Assembly (NCBI GenBank): GCA_963920575.1
Contig: OY986965.1
Location: forward strand, 2,107,072-2,171,071
Length of the DNA stretch: 64,000 nucleotides
From: Narthecium ossifragum
Taxonomy: Eukaryota > Streptophyta > Magnoliopsida > Dioscoreales > Nartheciaceae
Reading direction: 5' to 3'
The notes beneath the pieces were generated by a model. It was not told where the DNA came from, did no database searches, and saw only the letters and a program-made list of their open reading frames with translations. Both the position numbers and the translations under genes were made by a program. Within the stretch, counting starts at the first letter, position 1, and each line of letters begins with the position of its first letter. Shown one piece after another: positions 23,086-35,975 of this stretch.

Positions 23086-23987
23086 GGGTCTCTCCTTATC
23101 CTATAAAAGAAATTTTAGGGTTTGTAATTGGGGTGCTTTTGATTAGTAAATTTTTCGAATAGTTTTCTCCTCTTTGAGAATTCTGATTGTCTCTCTCATA
23201 GAGAGGACGGTTGTCTCTCCCGATGAGAGGCTTTCACGTTTACCCTGCGCCAGGTTTTGGTGCCCAAATAAATAAAAAAATCCTATAATTAGTCACCATT
23301 ATACTTAGTTTAGTGAGTCAAACTAGATATGGTTACTCTAAATTAGTGACAAAATTATTATTGATTGGCCAATTATTTTCACCTTGGCACGAAATATAAC
23401 CAGAAGATTAGAGGGAGATTGACATGATGCTTCACATAATTTCTACTTGTTAATTGGAAAATAAGGGTATGCTATTTTTGGCAACCAAAATTAATGGAAC
23501 AAAGGGCCGGAAACAAATACCAAAAGACATGATGATGCACTTCACAAAAGGAAAAGTTTACATGTAGATGGGATCCAGCAGAGCGAAGGGCCAAGGTTTA
23601 CGCGAAAAGCGCACCCAACCCAATTGGTAGGAAATTTCCTTGTGGATCAGATCAAGTTGATACTTCTCAGATATGGTATAATGGTAGCATGTCCCAATTG
23701 TTGTTGGGACTATGATTGATTGATTGATTGATTGCTCATTGTGACCAGAAACATGGGAGGCCTAGTTGTCCCGAATAAACGGGCAAAGGAATACACTATA
23801 AATCCACGTGGCTTTCTTAGATTTTTGACAGACACTAATATTTTTCCGGGTTTATGAAGTCCACGGGCCATGACTAACGGGCCCGTCCTACACCCAATCC
23901 TCCTACAATGAATTGGCCCTGTAGTGAATTTGCCCGATATGGTTGGGCCGACTTGATTCAATACCCCTCGTACGGAGGGAAGTAAAC
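23086..23987. other. Spacer between LINE and AlaX-like gene
   Basis: No gene recognised. There is a (TTGA)n run around 23714-23733. Confidence 0.4.
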
Positions 23988-24047
23988 GGACTGGGCTTTA
24001 ATCGGGTAGCTCGGGCTCGAGCCCGATTAAGCTGGGCTAGAGCCCGA
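23988..24047. promoter_or_regulatory. GGGCT-rich palindromic segment upstream of AlaX-like gene
   Basis: Contains CTGGGCTTTAATCGGG, then AGCTCGGGCTCGAGCCCGAT (a palindrome about GGGCTCGAGCCC) and TTAAGCTGGGCTAGAGCCCG. About 55 bp matches the segment upstream of FOLD. It lies 70-130 bp before the ATG, where a core promoter is expected. Confidence 0.5.
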
Positions 24048-24118
24048 TAGCTTGTACTTGACTAGCGTTCGAATTCATCGTTCACCTTCTGTGATCGACG
24101 ACGATCAATAATCCGATT

Positions 24119-27100
24119 ATGGCGACGGCGACGGCACTGAGTCCGACGAAACTCGAGTACTTCGTGGACATGTTTGCTCTCACCTCCAACGCCACCCTTC
24201 TCGCCCACATCCAGGTTCTCTACATTGCTCTCTCTCTCTCTCTCTCTCTCTCTTGAACCGTAGTCGACCTTTCCTTGACTTTGGGACTTTGGGATCGCAC
24301 AGGAGGATGGCGATCGGAGAGCGCTGATCGTGGATTCTACTATCTTCCACCCACAAGGTGGCGGGCAGCCCGCGGATACTGGATACATGTCGATTGCCGC
24401 CGCCAATCTCAAGTTCGTCGTTGAGGACGTCCGGTTGAAGGATGGAGTGGTGAGAGAATCTCCTCTCGATCTATGTTTGCAATTGATTGCTGAACTTGGT
24501 GTTTTTTTGATTCGAAAGGTTCTAGGTCTTCGTTGGGTGAGTTTAATTCTTTAGATTCATGATGAAGTGAGGCGGCAGTCTACGTGTTTAGACTGAGATG
24601 AAGATGACGTAGTAGTCATTTGTATAGATCCAGTTTTGGTTGGTAGGTTGTAAATGATAGCTTGAGAACTCCTTGTTTTTGTTGCTATGCCATCAATGGA
24701 AGGACATTGCTTTGCTGAACTTAGAAATATAGAAACCAGCTCATATACCGTGACCAGTACTTGTCTGTATTGTTAACTAAAGAAAAAGCAGCACAAAATA
24801 TACCTGAAAAACCTCAGAAGATTTTAAATACTAGAACGACTGAGAAATATGTTTGATTTCATCTTTGTGAGATCTTTTTTTTTTTTTTTTTTTTGATTAG
24901 ATAAGCCCGGAGGCTAGGGAACAAAAATAAAAGGAAAAAGAGGCGAGCATGTCCTAAGCTTATAGGACTCCGGTCCATCTCGCCCAGCTAGTCACCTCGT
25001 GCGCCAGGGAATTAAGCTCACGAGGAATTTGGATAAAACAACACACGACGGACTGCGTAGACACCCACCAGATTGCACGCAGGACGGTCTCCAACTCCAT
25101 GGGCCAATTGAACCTCCCATTTATGAATCCAATGGCAAGAAGTGAGTTTGACTCCACCACAATACCTGATAACCCCCGTCATCTGGCCTCTTCAAGTCCA
25201 CCCCTGATGGCCATCAATTCTGCTTCAACAACAGATTGAGTAGCCCCCCGGGCACCCCATGTCCAGACCGGCGGTAACCCTGTCATCTCAAAGCACACTG
25301 CGCCCAAGCCAGCCACACCATTACTAAGAGCTGCATCAGTTCGCAGTGTTAAGGCTGGCAGTAGAGTATCCTCTGACACGATCGGAGGTCGATAGGGTCG
25401 GATTGTCACCTTGAACTCACTCACTTGCCTGAAAATGAGGCGCATAACTTGTGTTGGTGAAAACCTGATGTTCTCAAAAACCACGCTGTTCCTTTCTTTC
25501 CATAACCACCAAATGCAGTAAGCCACCGTGGATTTCCATTCTCCTTGCCCTTTTTTCGGCGATGTCGATAGGGTCGGATTGTCATCTTTGTGAGATCTTG
25601 ATTGATCCATTGATTAAGATGTTATTTTACTTCTTTGGTAGGTTTTCCACTATGGATATTTTGAGAATGCTCCGGAGGAATTTGGGGATAACCTCAAGCA
25701 AGGACAAGAAGTGAGCTTATTTGTTGATGCACAAAGACGAGATCTAAATTCCAGGTATAAACATTGTGTGATTAACCATGACATCATTTGGAGGTGAAAT
25801 TCCATGACATTGTATTACACCATTAGCTTCACCTTGACACATATCCTGAATAAGCGCAACCCCAAACACATAGATGCTATCTTACAAGCAAGGTTGTAAG
25901 AATTCTGCTCCATTTTGTTGCAGACTTCATTCAGCAGGCCATTTGTTGGATACATGCATGCAGAATTTATGTTTGTCTTTTCTAGAGCCAGGGAAAGGTT
26001 ATCACTTTCCTGATGGGTAAGCTTTTTAACTCCTTGCTTTACTTATTATATAATTCCTTTTCATTATGATCTTTGATGATGCGTTGTTTAACTTTCCCAG
26101 CCTTTCCTTTGGTCCTGTATATTTAGCTCTATGCTTTGTATGCCTTATTTTACTGATCGACTATGTATGTTCACTATACTGAAAATACTGCTGTATAGTG
26201 TTCTTGCAAATAAAAAGTTGATTTTTTTTTTTAATTAGCTGGATTCCTTGTCTACGTGTGTCCACTTATTTCTTTCGTATGTGTGAGATACTGGCAATTG
26301 AAAGCATGTTATGTAAAATAAGTGCTCATGATCATTGCATAAATTCTTGTGGGTTTAATACTAGTTTCACTCTCACAGGCCATTTGTTGAGTATAAAGGA
26401 ATTATCCCACAGGACCAGTTGCAATCCAAACAAAAGGAGTTGGAAATGGAAGCCAATGCACTAATATCTACTGGTGGAAGAGTATGCATGAAGTTTGACA
26501 TTTTTTCCTTCATGTTAAGCTGTTCTTTAATTCGAGATACAATGGCAATGAAGATCGTTGTACCTTTAGGTCTCAGCTTCTGTTTTATCCTATGATGATG
26601 CTGCTAGATTGTGTGGTGGTGAGCTTCCCAGTTATATTTCAAAGGTCAGAAAGATCATGGCAATTGCTTACTTTGAGTACTTATCAGTCCTTACACCACA
26701 TTAACCATCTGTAGATTGTCGAGGTTTACTCTGATCTCGTTTACTTTAACTCAATGATGAGCTTTATGTTATTAGTTAGTATCATCATTATTTATATCTT
26801 TGACTGATTTGTGAAGTGGACTACAATCACTTTAGAGTAGTACACCGCGGATTGTGAAACTGGGAGACAACCCTGGCTGCCCTTGTGGTGGGACTCATGT
26901 TGCGGATATTGCCAACATTAGGAGCTTGAAGGTACATGGTCACGCAGTCTCAACTCGTTATATTTTGATTTTTAGACAGACATGCATCCCTTAAATAATT
27001 TGTGTCAACATTTGGGCATTTGGCTTCATAAGTTTCAAGTTGTTCTGTAATATATTGCTTTCATGCCAATCCTGATGCATTATTAGATAGTTAAAAGTGA

Positions 27101-27677
27101 GTGCCATGGATTTCAAGTTGCATGACGCATGCCTACATGGTGGAAAATATTGAAGCATGCACTCGGATTGAATGCCTAGTCAAACTTCGTAGGATGTGAA
27201 CTCTATATGTTCTACTTTCAATAGCTGTGCTTGATAAGCACCCGTTTTTTCCAGTGGTCTTTATGACATGCCATATGGTATTCTCCGTGACCTTTTAAAC
27301 ATGATCCTATTTATCTTCACTTATTGCATGGAATACTTATGCCGCTGGTGTCATATGTTGTCTGTGATTGTGCGTTCATTATCAATCATGGAGCCTGGCT
27401 TCTGCATTATTCAGCATCATAAACGATATCAACCACAGGATAAGACTTATGACAGTGCAATATTTTATTGTTGCTCTTGTCCCAATTGCACAAGCCATAG
27501 CAGTTATCAGACAATAAAAACACACGTTTCTGATTTAAATGAGAAAGAGAATGGAATTCATCTTAGCTTCTTTGGTCTCAAGCATTCATTTGCAATTTTT
27601 GCCTGCCCCTGTTTCAGGTTTCTCAGATTCGGACAAAGAAAGGGTTTACAAAGGTTTATTATACTATTGAACCTTAA
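24119..27677 (+). CDS. AlaX-like alanyl-tRNA editing protein
   Basis: A free-standing editing domain related to that of alanyl-tRNA synthetase; the family removes wrongly attached amino acids (mainly Ser or Gly) from tRNA(Ala). Eight exons, 24119-24214, 24303-24449, 25642-25754, 25924-26016, 26379-26481, 26570-26644, 26836-26931, 27618-27677, join in frame to 260 residues. Metal-binding motifs are intact: H-x3-H at H121/H125 (RLHSAGHLLD) and C-x3-H at C226/H230 (CPCGGTHVADI). The N-terminal DSTIFHPQGGGQPADTGYM is the typical AlaX start. No organelle signal is obvious, so it is probably cytosolic. No synthetase catalytic domain is present. Intron 2 carries a LINE, but splice sites are unaffected. 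Confidence 0.9.
24227..24254. repeat. CT microsatellite in AlaX-like intron 1
   Basis: About 14 CT units in the 88-bp first intron. Possible polypyrimidine role; otherwise a simple repeat. Confidence 0.85.
24877..25581 (-). mobile_element. 5'-truncated LINE in AlaX-like intron 2
   Basis: An 18-bp target duplication TCATCTTTGTGAGATCTT flanks it (24859-24876 and 25582-25599). The 3' end is a long T tract (poly-A on the minus strand), then the LINE terminus ATAAGCCCGGAGGCTAG. Minus-strand coding remnants include YCIWWLWKERNSVVFEN, LRTDAALSNGVAGLGAVCFE, VVEAELMAIRGGLEEAR and LNSLAHEVTSWARW, all RNase H or the region just before it. About 700 bp, so heavily 5'-truncated. The perfect duplication suggests a fairly recent insertion. 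Confidence 0.9.
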
Positions 27678-29258
27678 GGCCATTTATTATCATATTCCTT
27701 TAGAAAGGTATTCCAAAGCTGTATTTTCCTTATGCTTGCCTATCTTATTTGCAAACTCTCACAAAACCCAACTTCTGACATCTCAGATGATCTTCCTCTG
27801 GCAGGATTATATGTAAATAAAAGTCCGAGAACCAAAAGGGATTTGTACTCTCCACGATTCTGTTCGTTCGATGGACTAGATGAAGTCGAGGAAAGGCATC
27901 CATAGATGTTCATGCTGTTCATATGGTTATCATCATGGTAAAAGCATCTGGATGCTAAAACTTTAATGACTGATGTAGTACATGTCGAACTTTGTGTACC
28001 AATTACCATGATCAGCATAAGCTCTTCGGTGAGTGATAAAAGGCAGATGTATACTCCTGATCATCATGATATTAGCATCTTCGACACAATATTTATGTAC
28101 ATTATTATTCAACATCCTCAGTCTTAACATCGCATTTGGAGAATGGAACCATGCAGAATGGATCAAACATGCAAGCAAAAACTGTGCGGCAGTGTTTCAT
28201 TTGGCGTTCACAGGGGGCTGTCTGTATTCATCATCTCCACAACTAAGCTAGTGGTGGTGCTAACATGTACGTGTTCGCAAAAGTATTCATGGTACCTAAA
28301 TAGAGTCTTATCCAGACTTGAAATTGATGTGAGATACATTTATTAGTTACTTGCCCTGCATCTTGGAGGGTTCTCTAGTCACATTGGAACCATCATTCTC
28401 ATTCTAGAGATGATTTGAATTGAATTGGGAGGTTGTTGGACCTCTTATCCTAGAACAAAAAACTCTAGTTCAAATTAATCATGTTATATTATAAGATTTC
28501 ACGTGCTTTGGGAAACTTCGGTCCTATTTTACTATGATCAGACACTAATCAGTATGCTAAATTAGTAAATCAAATTAGCATTAATCAAAAATATAGATAG
28601 ACGTGAAATCTATCTATATTTGAGTTTAAACGCACTTTCTGCAAATTGCAAATTAAAAGTTGAAATTAAACAAACTAAACTACCCTTAGCCATTTGGTTG
28701 ATAGATGAGGATGGATAAGGAGGGTTTATCCAACAATTAGACCCTCGAATTTGCAGCAATGTTATCAACTCTGATAAGAAATAAATCCGAGTTATATTGC
28801 ACATTTTTTGTCCGGTAAACCGAGGATTTTTTATCTGGGTTGGTAAATTACTTCTCATGCCCTTCTTTAGAAAGTTTTACCTCCATTGTCCACTATATGA
28901 GTTCACGTGGGTTCTATACTGAGAATGTCCGATCTAAATTATGTCTAATATTTCAGGTGATCAAGATAAAATCAAGAAATAGTGGGGGCTGATGGTTAAC
29001 GGATGATTAGGAGAGAGAAAGTGAGGAGTAGTGAGGATGATTAGGAGATAGAACTAAGCTTCAACAACAAATTAAACTGATAGATAATAAAATAAAATAA
29101 AATAATCTGGATTACATAATTCTTTTTAATTCACTCTCATTTTTCTTAATGTCTAAAATTATTGTTTTGAATTTGATTATGTAGATAATAAAGCATCCCT
29201 AAACTAAACTACCGAGGAATGCTATGAACCCAATGAGTTAGGTTTTATGGTTATTATA
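27678..29258. other. Spacer between AlaX-like gene and PP2C gene
   Basis: Includes the AlaX-like 3' untranslated region and the PP2C promoter. No gene recognised. The 13-bp string AAACTAAACTACC occurs near 28674 and again near 29204 but I could not define an element between them. Confidence 0.4.
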
Positions 29259-30778
29259 ATGTGAGAGGAGAGAGAGAGCCCGCCAAAATCTCCGAGTCCA
29301 AAGCGATCGCATTCTCCTTCTGTTTTGCCGAGATCTCTCCGACGAAGCTAAGATTCGCAAACCTCTCTCGCTCACAAATCCCACAGATCCAAGATTCGCA
29401 GAGCTTGGAGGTAACGAACACTTCAGCTTCTCTCATCGGTATTGCCCTTCGAACCATCTCTTTTCTTGGGCGATTTCCGCCCTCCTTTTTTCTATATGTA
29501 GATGTTTATTTTGGATCAAGATCGTTTCTTTGTATTTTTCGATCCATATAGTTTCGTTATGGATTTTTAGGGTATATTAGACTTGTTCTTTGAGTTTGTG
29601 GCATCTGAAGATCCTAAGGTTTCTTATGAACGAGAGGTCGCTTTAGAACTTATGCATTCTCTTGAACGATATAGAGTCGGATATATTCAGATTGTTTTTG
29701 TTTCTTTAAGGCTGGTTCTATCTTCTTGGAAAGCCTTGAATTGGTTTTCTGTTATGCGGTATCTGAGGGTTATAAGATCTAGCTATAAGATGCAGAGAGG
29801 CAGCTAGAATTCTGGTGGGACAGGACATCTTATCTCCTATGAGGAAGTGGGATGCGCCTGTGACTAAACTTTAAGGTTAGGGTTGCTTATTTGAAGAAAA
29901 GAGAAAGAACATCAAGAGTGACGTCCTTTTGTTTTCTCTTTTTTTCTAGCAACAGATTTCCGTGCAGTGGTCTTTCTTTTCTTTTTTTGTGCTAAAAGAA
30001 TGGCTTAAGAGTTTTGAATTTGGTAGGAAATATAAGATGGCTTGTTTTTATCTCTATGAGCTAACAGTTTCACATGCACTTGTTAATTTGGTTAGACCTT
30101 GTGTAATATAACATTTGGTGTTAGAGTTGTAAGATTTTATAACTGTTGATACGCTATGACTTCAAGAAGTACTATTGTCATAAAGAGTTCACAATCATAG
30201 TGCAGCAATTTGGGGGCTTATATACTAATTGTGTCTTCGGGAAAGCAATGTGGAGACTTTATTAGAGTAGAAATTCAGTTTTATCTTTTTGTGCAGTTTT
30301 CTTACACAGTTAAGCAGGCTTTAGCTACTAGGAAATGTCTGAAACATTCTTGCGGCCATCATATTTTTGGAGTGGAACTCATGTCTATAGTTCAAATATT
30401 GTTTCCCGCAATCTACCTAATGAGCAGACAATAATGCAATTTCTAACTGATTAAGAATGATAAGTAGAAGGGATACCATCTTCTTTATTAGATGCACTGT
30501 CCAAAGAACATGAAAACCTGAGAAGCCTAGCAATTCTCATAGTGCCTGATCTAATTCATAGGTTTTTTTGTCAGGTAGCATGCTTATCACGATGTTTAAA
30601 TCCTTTTTCTTCCAAAGTCATGGTTTGCCGTATTATGTGGCTGATTGGTTGTATTATCTGTGATAGCTTATTTGCTAGGTTCTTTTGTAGGCGCTTTATT
30701 AATATATTCTGGGAATTGTTTTTCTTTTTAGGTAGAAAGACTTCAAGAATATCGTTTGCTTGTTTTCAATTCTAGGCC
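29259..30778 (+). other. Leader exon and 5' UTR intron of the PP2C gene
   Basis: A GA-rich, GC-richer stretch around 29260-29410 looks like a leader exon. It ends at GGAG/GTAACG (donor at 29411). The matching acceptor TATTCTAG-like sequence, TTCTAG/GCC, ends at 30775, three bases before the start codon. The proposed intron is 1,365 bp. Long 5' UTR introns are common in plant regulatory genes. Start of transcription is not determined. Confidence 0.5.
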
Positions 30779-33370
30779 ATGCTAAGCAGAATATTCAACG
30801 AATCTGATGGCCAACTTAGTGTGAATTTTGGCTATCAATGCATCCATAAGGAAGAAAATCCTTGTAATATTTATGAAGAAGTTTCTTCTGAAGTCTCTGG
30901 GAAAAGTTTGAAGAGCAAAAGGAACAAAAGTTCATTCTCTTTCTTATCTGGGGCTGCTTTAAGTGCTAATGCTACTTTGGCAAATACAAATATTTGCAAT
31001 GGTTTGATAGGGACAGAAATATTGCCTGGTTTAGATTCTCCAAGAACATTTCAGAGATTACCGTCCTCACCCTCTTTATCAAGCATCGATATATTATCGT
31101 CCTCATTTCAGAGTAATGGGTCAATCTTGAGTGGATGTGTATCATCTCACAGTGATTGTTCAGAATGGGATTTGAGCATGTTGAAATCTCTGAGTGCTCC
31201 TTCTAAGAGTGAAGGTTTCCTTAATGCTCTGGAAGTAGAAATGGCTGGTGGAGCAGCTGGCGAAGATAGAGTACAAGCTGTTTGTTCTGAAGAAAATGGA
31301 TGGCTCTTTTGTTCAATCTATGATGGCTTCAACGGAAGGGATGCAGCGGATTTTCTTGCTGGAACTTTATATGAGAACATTGGATTGTACCTTAATATCT
31401 TGGACTCACAAAAAGAGGAAATGCCATCTGATCTATGGACAAATAAGGTACTCAATTGCCTCCAACAGGCTCTTGTGCAGGCTGAAAGTGATTTTTTATC
31501 TATGGTTGAGCAGGAAATGGATAATAGGCCTGATTTGGTATCCATTGGTTCTTGTGTCTTGGTTGTGCTTCTTCATGGAGACGACTTGTACACGCTTAGT
31601 TTAGGTGATAGCAGAGCTATATTGGCAACTAGTGAAGGTGCCAATATCAATGCAAACGAGAATTTGTCAGCTATTCAGCTAAATGATTGTCATTCCGTTG
31701 ACAATGATGTAGAAAGGATGCGCCTTTTGGCTGATCACCCTGACGATCCTAAAACAATTGTAGGTGGAAAAGTGAAAGGGAAGTTGAAACTAACTCGTGC
31801 ATTTGGAGTAGGTTATCTGAAGATGGTAAGACTGACTCTTATCTCTACGTTTTATCTCTATAGCTTCTCTCACGAAATGGTCATCCTCACTCAAAGATTT
31901 GTTTATTTTGCAGAAGAAACTGAATGATGCTTTGATGGGTATACTTCGAGTTCGAAATCTTTTAAGTCCTCCATACATATCTGCCCAACCCTCTCGAAAT
32001 TATCATAAGATCTCAAAAGATGATAATTTTGTGGTAGTTGCCAGCGATGGTCTATTCGACTTTTTTGATAACGAAGATATCATAAAGTATGTTAGTCATT
32101 TTCTGAAAAGTTCACCGTTGGGTAACCCGGCTAAGTTTTTAGTGGAGAAACTTGTGGATGTAGCAGCCAAAAGAGCAGGTATGCGCATGTCTTGGTCATG
32201 AACATAAGATCTTTCTCCATTACGTGTAATGATTTATATGATCCTTCTCCACTGTTTACTTGATCATGAATCTCTGATTTATGAGGTGAAATGGCCGTAA
32301 CTGGTCTAGCTCGAACTTTCTTTAATGTCAGATTGTGCTTGTGCTTTATGCTAGTTTATATGCACTGTACTTTACTCAATGCCTTGTCCTGATTAATTTG
32401 CATGAAACTCAGAATTTTCTCTTTTCACAACCCACAGCTATATATAATTTGATCATGTGTTTTTCTTGACTCATCAACCTGTTTTTCTTGACTCATTAAC
32501 CTTATATTAGCCGGTGCATTCTATCAGACGGATCATATTTGTCCCTGACTTATATCAACTTATATTAAGATAATATCTGAGGAATACACGTGGCAATAAC
32601 CTCTTCTTAATTTAATTCGGTTATAAAAAAGGGAAAAAAAGGGGGGGGGGGGGGGGGGGAGCACACCTGGTGTAGTCATATCACAAGCTGATTAGTAACC
32701 CTACACTTTTCTCAAACTAGTTGCTCTTATTTCTATGGAAAATTCCACACATATTCTTCTTTTTCAGAACGATACCAGCAAAGCTCATCACAAGAATCAT
32801 ATGCAATGCAAAGCATTAAATTGTTACACCCTCGCGAAAGCATTTGAGCATTCGCTTTTAGGATCAATTAACGGACCATGCACATAGAGCTATATGTTGG
32901 TTGATGCCACAACTTTAAGAAGATAAGAGTTCAATTCTTATTGGCAAGAAATGATTCCCTAGGTTAAAACAGTTTTTTTATCTTCATTACATTTTGTGAG
33001 TTCGTGTGATATTTGATATGCCATGTGGTTTCTTCCTTCCTCGCAAAAGTTTCTCTAGGTTCACGTTTTGCTGATCCTGCCTATCTACTAGATTCGCTAA
33101 ACACCTTTTGGTAGCCTGGCTTTTTGTTGTGTATCATATTCCATTGATAGATGAAACGCCATGATACTTGTCTAGCTACCATGGCCTACGTTTATTACGT
33201 TTATACATGAGCTAAACTGTTTCTGAATTTGGTTCTTTTCAGGCTTAAGTTTGGCAGCTTTGATGAGTATTGCCCCTGGTCTAAGAAGAGACTACCATGA
33301 TGATGTGACAGTAATTGTTATTCTCCTTGGGGGTAATCAAAGAACAACAACCGCATCAACATATCAATAA
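30779..33370 (+). CDS. Protein phosphatase 2C, PP2C40-like
   Basis: A Mn/Mg-dependent Ser/Thr phosphatase of the plant-specific POLTERGEIST/PLL-type clade; closest by eye to Arabidopsis PP2C40. Three coding exons, 30779-31825, 31914-32178, 33243-33370, give 479 residues. The N-terminal 150 residues carry the clade-specific SGAALSANATLANTNICNG and TEILPGLDSPRTFQRLPSSP. Catalytic landmarks are VEMAGGAAGEDRVQAVCSEE, YDGFNGRDAADF (metal-binding Asp182), SLGDSRAILAT, VVVASDGLFDFF and YHDDVTVIVI near the C-terminus. The usual DGHGG is DGFNG here, as in this clade. There is no signal peptide. The third exon is short and separated by a 1,064-bp intron holding a poly-G tract. Confidence 0.92.
32641..32659. 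repeat. 19-bp poly-G run in PP2C intron
   Basis: An A-run (7) followed by 19 consecutive G, within the last intron. A possible quadruplex former, or a length-error-prone site in the assembly. Confidence 0.9.
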
Positions 33371-35887
33371 CTCTATAATGGTCCAAGTGTTTGGTTGGTA
33401 CTTCCATCATTTCATCATTCAGGAACATTGGCCAACAGGTCAAATTTCCTGGTTTTTGCTTCCAGCAACTGCTTCTCTTTTTTCCTTGGCTCTTTGTACA
33501 TATTACAGATTTATGAGCCTGTCGGCTTGCTCCATGTGCTGACCGGCATGTACCATGCCGATAATTTATTGGCACGATACATATACTCAGCACATGGATT
33601 GTGCACATACTGTGCCAACGAAAGCTCGCCAAGTCATGTGCTAGCAGCACTTAAAACAATAGTATAAATCCTCTTTGTAGAGTGTATCAATGAGATTGAC
33701 ATTTTCTTGCTTCAGGTAGAAACTATCATCGTAAGATTATGGTAGAGTGGTCTGGTACCCTAATGGTATTTCTTATTTCTGTTTGTATCTGTACTACTGT
33801 TAGTCACAACGCACTCAGATAGTGAAAATAATTCACTAGAAATGGTAAACATGTGCTTGCAATTTCCTGTTTTAATTGCATTCTCTGTGTAGCGAAACAT
33901 GTTTGAATTAACATAAATTCCCCTCAAATGTTGATTCTATTGTACAAAGCAATATTAGATGGGCATCGAGTCATTGTCATTCATTTTGTTTTACACTCAG
34001 TACTCATTCTCCAGTTGGTAACTAGCAATATAACTGGCAGTTGCTTGCTGCAATTTTTTTGGGATTCTTTCTCATAGATTCATCATGATTTGTGGAAATT
34101 CATTGCAGTTATATTACACCTAACATCGTATGTGGGTGACCTTTGTAATTGAATCTGCTCAAATTAGCTTATTTTGTTGTCAATTTCAGTTCTTTCTTTT
34201 GAAGCAACATCAAACAGATTTGTGTTCTTCCTTGGTCCTATTTGTTTGGTAAAATGAGCAGCATTATTAGTAGTTGCGAAATTTTTTCGCTTTTATAATA
34301 GAACATTTTTATGGTAAACACTGCATGGTCTTGGCTGCCAATAAACTAGGTGTTTTAGCTAATATGAGTGTCATCAGTTGTCTAACATTGCTTCTATTAC
34401 TTGCAAAAGTTGTTAATAGGCAGAGGGTTGCCATTAGTCAGCAGTCATTCTTCGTTTGGTGAATTAGGATGGAACCTGTTGCCTCCTGGAGACGGATTGT
34501 TCACATTGTGATGCATACATCTCAACTACCATTTGAATTGTAGTAACGCAAATTTTCAAAATTCACAGACGAAATTAAGATGTGCAGTGGATGAGAACAA
34601 ATTGAGCTTAATTGAGTGCCAAAGACTAATCTTCTGGAAGAGGCTGTGTGTGTGCCTGTGGATTTGCTTCCCAACTAAGATACCTACTACATTGATGCCT
34701 CTCTTTACTTGTTAACTTGCTAAAAAGTCTCTTTCCAACTATTTATTGTGGCCTTTCATATCATGCAGATCCCCCTTTCATTTCATTTGTGTTCCTACTT
34801 TCCATAAAGGTTCACCACCAACACCTTCACTAAATCTATTATGGAGCAATGCTCTTTAGTGGCTTGTGGGACACCATTCTTCTTTACCCTTCATGTTTGT
34901 CTTGATCACCAAAATCTTCATAATTATCTATTTCCACCTGAAAACAACTTCTCTCTTGATTACTAGACATGATTGAGCTCAATCTCCTCTATCATCTGCG
35001 TGAAGTCTTAATTTGGAGTTTAAATGTGCAAAGAAGTGGTTGATGAAGATGCCATTTATATCATATAGTTTAAAGTTTCATGATCATTGATTGAATCTAT
35101 CACCAAATAAATCTTGACTTATTGCATATATGCATTTTGAAGGAAAAAAATAATGTCAAATACCCAATTTATTTGAAAAAGGGGGGTACTTATTTCGATT
35201 TTCGAGTACTTGTTTGACTTTTACCATGATCATACTCGAGCACTTTGGTACATTAAGAAATTAAATCCGTACTCATTGAAATTGACTCCACACACATGAT
35301 TCCAAGTTAAATCAAGCCAAGGCAATGCACAGGGGAACATGCATGGCAATTAAAATAGTTGTAATAGCTCCCAATGAACTCTTGAGTGGGGGACATATAT
35401 ATGGTGGGTAGTGGGTACCATTGGCAATGTCCTCTCTAGACTCTCTCCACCTATATTTTACAGAGTTGGTAAAAGAACAATGACTTGGATGAAATGGGTG
35501 TCTTTATTATAAATGGATAGATGCCTTACTCAAGATGCCAACCAGAGAGGGGGGAGGGGCAAGGGGTTGGAGGTTCGTTTGGTTTTAGATGGCTCTGCTA
35601 GTTTCTTATATGATAAATGGGGTGCAAATGAAGCTTTAGTGAGGACTTCGTGTCCCCTGTTGATGGAGGGATCGATGGAGAAACTGGCTGGTGCAGGATT
35701 TGATGTTGGACGGTGGGTGGAATGAACAAAGGGTTCATGGCCTGATGGATTCGATGCTGGCAGATAGGGTCTTGGTGACACTGGTGGCGTGGAACAATGG
35801 TGCTGGTTTTATTCAGTTTCGGGTTTGGTCTCTTCTAAGTTACTGCGGCACTGCCTACCTTTTGATGGGTGTCCTGTTTCTCTATAG

Positions 35888-35890
<3 letters not shown>
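33371..35890. other. Long spacer downstream of PP2C gene; no gene seen
   Basis: The first part is PP2C 3' untranslated region. From about 35500 to 35880 composition becomes more even and plus-strand frames are open (for example 35513-35725), but no domain is recognisable. It may be transposon debris adjacent to the next LINE. Confidence 0.4.

Positions 35891-35942
<52 letters not shown>
35891..35942. repeat. (CT)26 microsatellite
   Basis: An uninterrupted run of about 26 CT units just upstream of the LINE at 35.98 kb. Confidence 0.95.
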
Positions 35943-35946
<4 letters not shown>

Positions 35947-35975
35947 GCTGAAAAGCTCAATTACTCGAAAAAACA

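Noticed and set aside
27268..27816. 182-residue plus-strand frame overlapping the AlaX-like gene end
   Set aside because: It lies in the last intron and runs through the last exon out of frame; no domain is recognisable.
28671..29216. AAACTAAACTACC at both sides of a 530-bp stretch as a target duplication
   Set aside because: No inverted ends, poly-A or coding remnant supports an element between the two copies.
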